A program made the position numbers and the translations under genes. Below are positions 12,841-25,200 of a stretch of DNA of 64,000 nt, in pieces. The stretch's first letter is position 1. Every line of letters begins with the position of its first letter. A model generated the notes under the pieces. That model was not told the DNA's origin. It made no database searches and saw nothing but the letters and a program-made list of their open reading frames with translations. Origin of the DNA: Bagarius yarrelli (Eukaryota > Chordata > Actinopteri > Siluriformes > Sisoridae). Where the stretch lies: the NCBI GenBank assembly GCA_005784505.1, contig VCAZ01000048.1, positions 989,261 through 1,053,260 of the forward strand, read 5' to 3'.

Positions 12841-15800
12841 CTTGCTGTTCATCACTAAGCACGCTGCCCCGTATGTGTGTGTTTGCAGGGAGTGTTTTCT
12901 GTGACCTGTCCACACCCAGATATCTTCCTGGTGGCTCGAATCGAGAAAGTTCTTCAGGGAGGAATAACTCACTGTGCTGAGCCGTACATGAAAAGCTCAG
13001 ATTCCACCAAGGTAGTGGGAGTGGTTTAGTGTGATGATTCTAGACCACCAATCTTCATACTGACTTTTATATCTGCATCATACTGACATTATAAATGTAC
13101 TTTTAATCATACCAATAGTGGTGTGGAAAATGTTCAAATGTTACAGTGTTGTTTACAGCAGAGAAAGTTTAATGTGTGTTTTACAAAAACATGGGACGTA
13201 TAATGGAAAAGCAGTTGGGAATTTTATCAGTCTGTATAGAGATGTTGTGTTGTGCTCGGTTCTCTTATTTGTTGGTATCTTCTTCGCTCTTTCAGACAGC
13301 ACAGAAAGTGCTGAAGAATGCTAAGATCGCGTGTAGCAGGCTCGGCCAGTACAGAATGCCATTTGCATGGGCAGCCAGGTGGGAAAGATGCTTCACCTTC
13401 CAAATATAATAAAAAGAGCTGGCTATGTTTGTGTCTGCTTTTTTAATGCACCACTCAGACTCAGAAGTAAAAGACGATCATTAAATTGACGCATTCAAGT
13501 CCTGCACTTGTTTTTTTGGGCAGATGAAGCAGACATTTTATGCTAAATTTTTAAAAGATGGGTTTTTTTGTTTTTTTTTAACAAAACCTTGGATTCTTTC
13601 AGAAATGCTTAACATTAAACCCAAATTCTTATCACCTGTCTAAAGCACAGCTAAAACACATGTTCTAGAACAGAACCTTTTAACTTTGTTTCAGCTTCAT
13701 TTAAATGGCACGCCGCCCTTATGGTCTGCTGATTATAATCAAAAAGTAATTATAGCACAATAAAAAAGTCAGTATCTTTTATTTTACTGAGACATGTTAG
13801 ATATATCAGCATGAGGACGGCAGGGCATGTGTTTTCCTCTCTGTCCTGCATGAACCAGATGAAAAAACTCTGTCTCCTTCTCTCTTTGTTACAGGCCTCT
13901 GTTTAAGGATGCAAATGGGACGCTAGATAAATCTGCCCGGTTCTCTGCTATCTACAGACAGGACAGTAACAAGCTGTCGAACGAAGATATGTTCAAACTA
14001 CTGGCAGATTTTAAGAAGTTAGTCCAGATTTTTATTTATTAGCTTTGTTAATTATATCTGAACACTCGTCCACTTTCAGTACCAATCAAGCTCTAATGTA
14101 AGATTATAAATGTAAGTAAATCATTTCTTAAAAAAAAAGAAAAAAAAAAAGGGTGCACTACAAGAACCGAATGGCTTTCAGAATGGTTGGTGACTTCCTG
14201 CTGTGAGGAAGTGGGGACAGTGGTGGCTCAAATGGTTAAGAAAGTGAAGTTGTTGATTGGAAGACCAAGAAGACTTGAATTCAAACCCCACCGCCGTCTG
14301 TCTGCCATGTTTGTGTCATTGAGCAAGACCCTTAACCCTTCCTGCTCCAGGGGCGCTGTATCATAGCTGACCCTGCGCTCTGACTCAACCTTCTAAAATG
14401 AAACAAATTGTGGCAAATGAAGATGTTTAATTTTTTTTTTTTTATAAACAGTTTAGGATTTAAATTGAAAAATTTCATCTTAATTAATCAGTGTGTCTTT
14501 CTTAGTATTCGTTGTGTGTTTCTCTTAGTGTTATTTTTGTGAGAATAAGGATTAAAATAGCTCAGTTCCTGTCCTCAATCTATCCTTTGTTCTCAGGCCA
14601 GAAAGAATGGCGAAGCTACCAGTCATCCTGGGGAATTTGGATGTCACTATCGATAATGTAGCCCCAGATCTCCCAAGTGAGTCGAACTTTGCACTACCGC
14701 TTCTAACGCAAAGTATTTTTACGTTTAATTGGCGTTTGGTTTTTTTTTTTTTTTTTTAAATCCTGTGCTTTGTGTTCGCCTGTGTTTATCCGAGTAGATT
14801 GCATAACATCCTCATATATCCCAGTGCGTCAGTTTGAGAGCAGTAACTGGAATGGAGTGTTGTTTGAGGTCGAGGAGTTTGTGCCATGCATAGCGAAATG
14901 CTCACAACCCTTCACCATCTATAACAATCACCTGTATGTCTACCCACGCCAGCTTAAATACGACAGCCAGAAGACCTTTGCTAAGGTACCGGCACAGCAA
15001 CTCTTTTAGTTAATGCATTGAAACTGTCTGTTCAAAGGGAGGACTGAATAGAAATGTGCATTAAGTCTTGTGTGTCTTCAGGCTAGAAACATTGCTGTGT
15101 GTGTGGAGTTCCGAGACTCTGATGAAGAGGATGCACTTCCTCTAAAGGCAAGATTGTTTTTTTACAAATCCTTTAGGTCCTATGTAAAGCTTACGAACGT
15201 GTACATAACATAAGTCTGATCTATTTCTGGACTTTGCAGTGTATATACGGTCGTCCAGGTGGAGCACTTTTCAATAAAAATGGCATTGCTGCAGTGTTGC
15301 ATCATCAGCAAAGCCCGGAGTTTTATGATGAGGTAAAACAATTAAACCTCTTAGTATTATCCTCTTACAGGAGCAGTAACACTACACTCGTGGTTTTCTA
15401 AACAAAAATGTGATTGTTTTTCTTTCGATTAGTTTAAAATTGAGCTGCCCACCCAACTGAATGAGAAGCACCACCTCCTGTTCACATTCTTCCACATCAG
15501 CTGTGACACCAACAGCAAAGCTAGCACTAAGAAGCGGGAACAGGTGGAGACACAGGGTAAGACAAGAGACACACTCAATGAACGGGGGTCAATGAACGGT
15601 CACAGTGCAGTCGGTATTAACATTTACGCCATTTGATAAATGACGTTGGGTCTCTTTTGATGTATGGAACTATACTGCTTTAATAAATCATAAACCAAAT
15701 GTACCATACGCCCAAAAATGGCAAGAAGAAAATTTTTATTAGTAAAGGAAGGATGGTAGGATGATAATTTACAGCTCTCCAGACGAATAAATAACTAATT

Positions 15801-18800
15801 TACAGTGAACGTGACTTGATGTGCTTTGGGGTTTTGTTAAGTATTTTATTTAAGGGAATGTCTTTTCCTTAAACTGATTTTTATCCTATAATTTATTTGT
15901 AACTGAACACTTTCAATAAACATTTTCAGAAATGCACAATATCAGATCTACTGATACTTTATGAATAAACGTTTTAAAAGAAGGTATGATTTTAAAAGCC
16001 GTTTCTCCAAAAGTGTAACTGCTCTGCGAGATGATGTCTCTTAAAGTATCTATAAATCATTATTATAACTTTTAACTGTATTATATTTAGTCTAGGGGGG
16101 GGTTTTCTAGTGTTTCTTTGGTAGGATAACGTTTTATTGTTTTTACAAATAGAAAAACAGACAAATATAAATGAAAAAATAAAAAAAATAAAAAATTAAA
16201 CACTCCCCGCATTACCATACGAGAGAAATATGCCTTACATACCGAATAAACATATAGATATTGTATCTTCCAGCAGCTAATGAAAGCATATTAGTGTTTC
16301 CTATTTAAACATACTCATCCTTTCTTTCAAACTAAGAGAGATTATAAAAATATGGGGACCATTAATTTTTTTAATTCAGCCTCTGAAGGAAGAATTCTGA
16401 AAATCTGGTCGTATCACTGGTCCAATTCTAGTGGCTTTTATATTTTTTCTCCTCTGTTTAAAGAGCTCTTTTTCTTTTCTTAACATGGCTCTCCTGTGTG
16501 TGCATGTCTTTATCTGTGTAGTGGGCTATGCATGGCTGCCTTTACTGAAGGATGGCAGATTGATCATGAATGAACAGAATATTTCTGTAGCTGCAAACCT
16601 GCCTGCTGGCTACCTCAGCTGCCAGGAGGGCAACAGCAAGGTGAGAACATACCATCTGTAGAGGACAACGTATAGCATCAGATAGCATGAAGCATTTAGC
16701 ATTGCCTATTTTAATGGATTTAATGTGCGTGTGTGTTATTTATTTTTGGTTCTGTTTGTATCGTGTGTAAAGCAGCACACAGGCCCTGAGGTGAAGTGGG
16801 TTGATGGAGGAAAGCCACTGTTTAAGATCTCCACTCACCTGGTGTCCACTGTTTACACACAGGTCTCTGCACAACTCTTACATTATCTTTTTTTTTCTTT
16901 TTGTTTTTTAAGTAGTTCGCTTATTTTCTAAGAATTATTCACAAAAATTATTTTCATATCGTATTTATCTTCTCCGTCAACAGGATCAGCATCTGCACAA
17001 TTTCTTTCAACACTGTGAAAGCACCGTGTCTGCAGCCCAGTCCTCAGGGGGCGAGTTGGTCAAGTATCTTAAGGTAGGACTCTATCTGTGTGTTCACACT
17101 TGTCATGTTTGATTCATTTAAGTAAGTATGAACGCCGACATCCGAACCCTGGTGCACGCCAAACAAGCGGCCCGCGACCCGTCTTTTTACCAAACAAATT
17201 TTGATACGGTTCGATTGATATATAGATGTGACATAGACCAAATATATCTAATATCTTTAATTTTATACAACAGAATGCTCAAGCATCATAACATGGTTTG
17301 TCTCATCAAAGGACTCATGTTGCCCATTAGTTAAAAATGTTTTCGGAAATGCCGTCTCCTTGTTTCTGCATGCATTGGAGGAAATTCTGGTGCTGTGTGA
17401 ACATTTAAGCAGCTTTTCGTAAGTTCTCAGCTAGTGACAGTAAAAGCATATACACATGCACACGATGAGCGTGTTTAATCCAGTACACTGCGTCTTATTC
17501 TGGCACGAAATATACTTTACATAAGCCGACCAATCAGGTTCTGAACTTATTATTACGCCTAAATTTGGTATCATAAGGTTCGCTGTCAAAAATAAGTAAA
17601 GTATAAATACTAAGCGGACCAGGGTTAAACAGACAAAGCGTGTCTAAAACTACAAGTGTGTACACATCCTATAACACACTAATATAAACCCCTCCCTCTT
17701 TTCTTTCCCCTTTACTCTTTCTGTCACTCTCCCTATAGATATGTAATAATGTGTTTGTCCATTAGTTTCCTGAGGATGTTTGGCAAGTTCGCCTTGTTTT
17801 TTCATTCTGTTACCACTTTCCTAATGAACTCAGTAGGGAGCTTCACACAGACCCCATGTTTCTGGCCTGTATGTATAAACACACCATTCCTGACTGATAA
17901 CAGCATGGAAACCACAATCAGGGCTTTTCCCCTTTCCTCTTCAACCATTAGCATTTTTACCACAGCCCCCTACTACCCAGATTTGCCACTGATAAATAAT
18001 AAAGCTGCCGATAGACATAAAAATGATTACACTCGTGGTTTAAGCTTATTTATCCAGATCTTTAACACTTGAGTGATTAGAATAAAGGATTGTTCATGTG
18101 TTATTCCCAGAGTCTGCATGCTGTGGAGGCTCACGTGATGATAAATTTCCTCCCCACGATTTTGAACCAGTTGTTCTGCGTTCTCACAAGTGCAGCTGTC
18201 GAGGACGTTGCCGTTAATGTCACAAGGTCAGCTTTTTTACCTGCTGAAAACACAAAGCAGTATTCTGTTCAGGGAGGTTCTGCTTGTGAAAATAAGTCTA
18301 ATTTTTATGTAATGAAGTGTACAATAACATCAACATATTTGTTTTCTTTAGTTTTGCAATTATTAGTTAAGAATTATATAATGAAAACATATATGTAGGG
18401 TCAGTTTATGAAGGGTCACATGCTTAAACATATTAGGACCCAGTTAGTAGACATTTTTTTGAAAAATAAAATCTATCCAAATTGTTAAATATTGTTTATA
18501 TATATAAATATGAACATTCCAAGCTTTGTGATAAGACAACAAAATACATTTTACTCCATATCCCCGAAGCCATCTTTAAGACTAAGACTATAAACCATAA
18601 TAACAATCTAAATCTTAATAGTGTCTGTTTATTTCCACTTACAGAGTAATGATCCATATAGTGGCTCAGTGCCATGAAGAGGGTTTAGAACATTATCTAC
18701 GTTCATATGTCAAGGTAAGTAATATCGATAGAGCCTGATGTTCCTCTTTGTTCCTGATTTTATAGCAGTAAGGTCCACACTACACCACTCTGTCCCAGGT

Positions 18801-19192
18801 GTCATGATGTCAAGTCAATTTTTTGTTGCACATCAATCATTTGAAACTAATGCTTGTTTTATCTCTGTGTGTGTGTGTAGTATGTATTTATGACAGATGT
18901 AAACACAGCAACTGGTAAAACAGTACACGAGGAGCTGGCGAAAGCCATGACCATGATTCTAAAGCCCTCTACAGACTTTCTCACCAGCAACAAACTGCTC
19001 AAGGTAATATATATTTCAAGGTTTATGATCTTTAGATTTCTAGATTTTTTTAGATTTCTAAAATTTTACATTTAGTTATCATTTAAGTATTTAAACCAAA
19101 TAATGACTTACATTGAAATGTCTTTCTTGCCATGAATATATTAATTGCTGCTAACATGGTGTAACATTGTAAAAAAATAAATAACTAAAACC

Positions 19193-19282
<90 letters not shown>

Positions 19283-22200
19283 TTATTTACTAAAATGTGG
19301 AACTGAAACATTAAACATTAAATATAATTGATTAATCTGAATTCATTATAATATAATATATTAGTATATATATTAGTATATATATAATATACTATATATA
19401 TATATATATATATATATTAGTAATTAAACCCGAATAATGACTTATATTAAAATGAATTGAATTCGCTATGTAAAGAAATCACACTTGTCTAGAAAGTTGA
19501 TATTAATATGTAAACTTTAAGGTAGACAGACTTGTAATGCCTCAATGTCTCAAAATATGGTCTACACAATCATAAGCACAGTTAAACAATAACTAAAGCA
19601 TTTCCATTCCAATTTAAGGAAAGATATTCAGGTCTCACATTGTGTTAGAATAGTTTCTGTCTGTTTGACAGAATTCAGCCACAGTGACCTGAGACGGGTT
19701 TTCCCAGACCACCAGATGTGCATATTTCCTTTGCAGAAGAGGGCAGCTGTTTCATGTCATTTATTGCTATGTGGCAGGATACCTTAAAACTACATTTGGG
19801 CAGATCTGTTTTTGTGACATGCTTTTATTTTGTGCCATGTTTTCTTTTTTACTTGTTTTGTTATATTCAGTACTCCTGGTACTTTTTCGAGGCTTTGGTG
19901 AAGTCCATGGCACAGTATTTGATTGAAAGCGGTAAAGTTCGGGTAAGTCTGACTGCACCGTTACTTCTAAAGCTTTTACTACGATATTAAAAAGTTTGTT
20001 TTTAGAATTCAGATTTACACCTCTGGGAAGCACGGTGGCTTAGTGGTTAGCACTGTTGTCTCACAGCAAGAAGGCCCAGGTTCGATTTCTGGGCAGGGGC
20101 CTTTCTTTGTAGAGTTTGCGTGTTCTCCTCGTGCTTGTGTGTTTACTCTGTCTTTACTCCGGGTACTCCAGTGTCCTCCCAGAGTCCAAAAACATGTATG
20201 TTAGGTTGATTGGTGACTCTAAATTGCCCATAGAAGTGTGTGTGTGGCCCTGTGATGGACTGGCGACCTGTCCAGTGTGTACCCCTTCTGACTTCAGCAG
20301 ATCCCCATGACCCTGAATTAGGAAATAAGCGGGTATAGAGGATGAATGAATGAATAAATGATTTACACTTCTGCTTTTTTAGTTTTAAACTTTACTCTAC
20401 TTACTTCAGCTGTCCAGGAACCAACGTTTCTCAGCCTCGTTTCACCACACAGTGGAGACGCTGGTGAATATGATAATGCCTCACATCACACAGAAATACA
20501 AAGACAACCTTGATGCAACACGTAATGCCAATCATAGCCTGGCTGTCTTTATCAAGGTCAGTAATGACATGCAATAAAAGTACCGATCCAGAATAAAGCA
20601 CATTAAAATCCATAAATCGTCTTTATTTCGCTTTTACTCTGATTGTATTGTCTCTGTCAATGATCTGATGAACATCTGGAATTTGTGTCCTCAGCGCTGT
20701 TTTACCTTCATGGATCGCGGCTTTGTCTTTAAACAAATCAACAATTATATCAACTGCTTCATGCCTGGAGATGCTAGGGTACTTTATTCTAGTTTTGTAC
20801 TACAAACACACCAGGAGACCCGTTTTAGTTTTATCCATGCATGACTTTGATTCTTGTTTTTTCTTGGTTTATCTATAATAAAGTTGAGTTAAAAATAATA
20901 GTCTTTTTTTACACTAATGTGTTTTTATGCTTTGTTGTGACCTTTTTCCCCCCAAAGACTTTGTATGAGTTTAAATTCGAGTTCCTGAAAGTGGTGTGCA
21001 ACCATGAGCACTACATCCCTCTGAATCTGCCCATGCCGTTCGGAAAAGGGCGGATAATGAGATTTCAAGGTAGGAACTATCGTAAATGTAGTTAGTTCAT
21101 CTATTTATTGCCCTGATGTTTGATTAATTTATTTTATTTGCCGTTTATAAATCTATTATTACTGGTTAACAAATATGTAAAATAATTTTAGTTGTCATCT
21201 AAAACTATGACTCTACATAACAAACCACCAAAAAGAAAAAGAAAAAAGCTCCTCGATACAATTTTAAGATTATTTTACTCCTTGTTTCTAATTAAATATA
21301 CCCCTAACAGATATGTGTGCAGCCGTTATATCTGTGTATCTGATGTATGACCGTACACTCTCTAAAGCACTTCTTTAGTGTAAATGAGTGTGTTTTTGCT
21401 TCTGGTGTTTGTTTCTTTGCCTCATCAGAAGCTCCCTACTACAGTATGGAGTCTCAGTCTGCCCTAGGTAGGTAAGGCTATGGTGCCTACCCTCCTAATC
21501 AGCAACAAATCCCTCACTGATCAATCCTGGAATACTGGAATCGGGGGCATATGTTGATTACCTTGCTTTCATTTTTTAATATAAATGATTTTCTCCTCAT
21601 TGAAGGTTATTACTTAGTGACACTGTAGCACATTTAGTTGTAGTATGTTATTAGAGTCGTAAAGGCAAGTAAAGATTTTGTATTAGCGCTTGACTTAAAT
21701 ACATTTACCAAAATTTAAACAAGATAAGATATTAAAATCATTTTTTTTCTAAAATACCATTGATTTATTATATCAGCATTCAGAAAAATTGACCTTTTAA
21801 TGTAAAAAAAAAATTACATCTACTGCTTTTGACACACCAGGCATACATTTATCTTATTTATACAACTGAGAAATTGGGGGTTAAGGGCAGAGGTGCCGCT
21901 TGCAGTTTTGGCCTCTATAAAATATGAATATAAGGTTTAACCCCCTACCACACCTATTCTGCATCAAACATACAATTACATTATTACTACTAATTAAGCA
22001 GATCTCTGGAGGCCACCAAAATGCATGGGCTCTTACAATTGTCTTAAATGTCCCCCCCTTAGTGGCACCCCTGATTGAGGGCCTTGATCAGTGGCCCAGG
22101 AATGGTTACTTGGTGGTGCTGGGAATCAAACTCACATTTTCCAGTTAGCAGTTCAACAATTTAACCAGTGGGCTACCAGCTCCCTCTTATACAGTCACCT

Positions 22201-25200
22201 TCAGAATTATTAGCACATTTGATAAGGATGGGCAAACTCAAAAATATTTCTTTCTAAAGTCTAAAAAATCTTATTTCTATGATTAGATTTTTGCTGTACA
22301 TTTGTGCGAAATCTTTCTAAACATCTGGCTGTCACTGGGGAACACCTGGCTCATAATATAAAGGATTTGGATTTTATTACCCTAAACTATAATTTACTTC
22401 AATTACAAATCACTTTTTTTAGCTAAGCTAATGAACAGATATTTTTTAGGGAATCAATAATTCTGAAGTTAACTGTATGCATATTACAGACCTTTACTGT
22501 TAACCCTATGTGTATCATAAGGCATATTTAATACACACTTCTCTTCTACTTTCTTTCTCCTTCTCTCAGATCTTCAGTTGGACTACTCTCTAACTGATGA
22601 CTTCTGTAAGAATCACTTCCTGGTTGGGCTGTTGCTAAGGGAGGTGGGTGCGGCTCTGCAGGAGTTTCGTGATATTCGTCAAATAGCTATCCAGGTGCTG
22701 AAGAACTTGATGATCAAACATACATTTGATGATCGTTACACCTCCAAGGTGAGGCTCAGTCAGCATATTTACTGATGTATGTAAGTGTCTGCATGTATTT
22801 TGTGATGCAGATGTTTGTATTGTGTTTCAGAGTCAGCAAGCGAGATTGGCTACTCTGTACCTGCCCCTCTTTGGCTTACTCCAGGAGAACGTCCACAGAC
22901 TCAACATTAAAGAGTCGACCCCATTGACCAACAGTCTTTCTAGCAGTGTAAGACTGACACCTACTGACTGCAGTCTGTAATTACAGCAATACTTGCCCTT
23001 TTTCTTTTGGTGCTTAATGTGATGGTCTGTTGTGTCTCTCAGACTGTACGGGATGAACCGGTTCCTGCCAGCTCCTTGATGACACCCCATAAAACAGGAA
23101 ATCATATTGAAAGCAGCCTGCATAAAGATGTGTTTGGGGTGATATCAGGAACAGGTAGGAGTCAGTTTCTGTACATTGTTGTGGTATTGTACAGCATCAG
23201 GGTTTGTTCATTTACAAACCTAATACGTCTTTAGGGATAAAAATCGATACAGCTAACTATTATTTTTTTCATGCTAATGTATCAATTTGCTAATAAAAAA
23301 GATTTTTGTTTATGTTAATGTTTAATTAAAACCCTCAGTTATGTGTCAAAGGTTGTGTAAAAGAGGTAAGGAAGCAAGAACAAGCAGGTTGGAATGGGTG
23401 GAGAAATGTGTCAGGAGTGATGTGTGACAGGAGAATATCAGCTAGAATTAAGAGACAAGTACAAGACAGTGGTAAGACCAGCTATGATGTATGGTTTAGA
23501 GACAGTGGTAAGACCAGCTATGATGTATGGTTTAGAGACAGTGGTGAGAGCAGCTATGATGTATGGTTTAGAGACAGTGGCACTGAGAGAGAGACAGGTA
23601 GCACAGCTGGAAGTAGCAGAGCTGAAGATGTTGAGGTTTTCTTTGGGAGTGACGAGGTTGGACAGGATTAGGAACGAGTTCATCAAGGGGACGGCTCATG
23701 TTAGATGTTTTGGGAAGAAATTCAGGGAAGCCAGATTGAGGTGGTTTGGACATGTTCAGAGGAGGGATAGTGAATATATTGGTAGGAGGATTTTATAACT
23801 GAAGCTACCAGGCAGAAGGCAAAGAGAAAGACCAACGAGGGGGTATATGGATGTAATAAACAAGGACATGAAGTTAGTGGATGTGAGTGAAGAGGATGTA
23901 AAGAATAAGGTTATATGGAGATGCTGAGGTGACCCCTAAAAGTGAACAGCTGAAAGGAGGAGAAGAAGAAGAGTGTATGTCAAAGGTAATCCTCCACTGG
24001 TCCTGTAGTTGATGCTGACACATACGGCTATTGTCTTAGAAGCAAGATGGCGGCAAAAATAAGGCAACTTTATATTTGTTATATTTTGGAGCTTTTTTTT
24101 TAAATATTGCGATGTATTGTAATGCAATATATTGTGATAAAATGTATCGTGACCCTTAAACATACACAACTTATACGTCATAGCAAATACATCAACAGTA
24201 CATATAGAGGTAATGAAATGTATTAAAAAAAACATGAAAAGGAATCTACACAAAAAATGCCAAACAAGAAAAAACTGTTTCAGCAGATAAAAAGGGTTTT
24301 TTTGTGTGTTCTAGTCACACCACATGCTTCCTCCACTCCAAACATCTCTGTACGTCACGCCGACTCACGCTGCTCCCTCATCAGCACTGATTCTGGAAAC
24401 AGCCTACCAGAACGCAGCATCGACAAATCCCACCTTAGTGACAAGGTACTGTCTAATCACATGCTCCAGAAATGTACTTACATGTATATCTGTCATAACT
24501 ATTTCTGTCTTCGTTTAAATGATCAGTGGCAGTGCTTCTCAAACTTTCTAGACATTAACCCCAATGTAAGATTGACAAGAACCACATCTACCAACGCAAA
24601 AACAACTTCTATTAAGCCGGTCACAATATTTTAACTATATTTACTTTACATCAAATACATTTCGGTTAAATTTGGATTGTTTTTCTACTTTTTCCTAAAT
24701 AATTTTGCTCTTATGCTTTGTTCGAAGTACATGTTCCCAATGACAATTTTTTTGACAATTTACAAATAAATCCATCTCCGCTGTTGCGGTTTTCATATGC
24801 AGGTGCGCACCGTAGCGATAACTAGCAAACTAGTCGCTGCATAGTGATGTCAAATCTTTGAGTTGCATTATTTTTAATGCACTCCCATCAGTAATAGCTT
24901 TAAAAATGAAAAAAAATGTTATAATCACAAAAAATAACTCTCATTACCCTTCAAAATTATTCTCTGACCCCACAGATGTGTCACGACCCCTAGTTTGAGA
25001 ACCACTGTGCTAAGATATGGGTTGAGATTTACTGCCTGAATTAGTAATCGCTACACAACTTAGCTTTTTTTTTGTCTGACTATGAGTCATATAAACTAAT
25101 GAAGAAGTTTGCTAATCCGTACTCGTGTGGTTGCCTCCCGCTCTGACGCTATCAAGAAGGAGCATTTTGTGCGCCGGTATTCCACCAGCATGCTAGGCTC

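Noticed and set aside
17749..18072. 107-codon open frame in a dock9 intron
   Set aside because: AT-rich intronic sequence with no splice signals, no homology I recognise and no start context.
20028..20100. Possible tRNA gene
   Set aside because: Box A and B are present, but the acceptor and anticodon arms do not pair as in a functional tRNA, and the sequence continues into a SINE body. The same applies to the other tRNA-like heads in the window.
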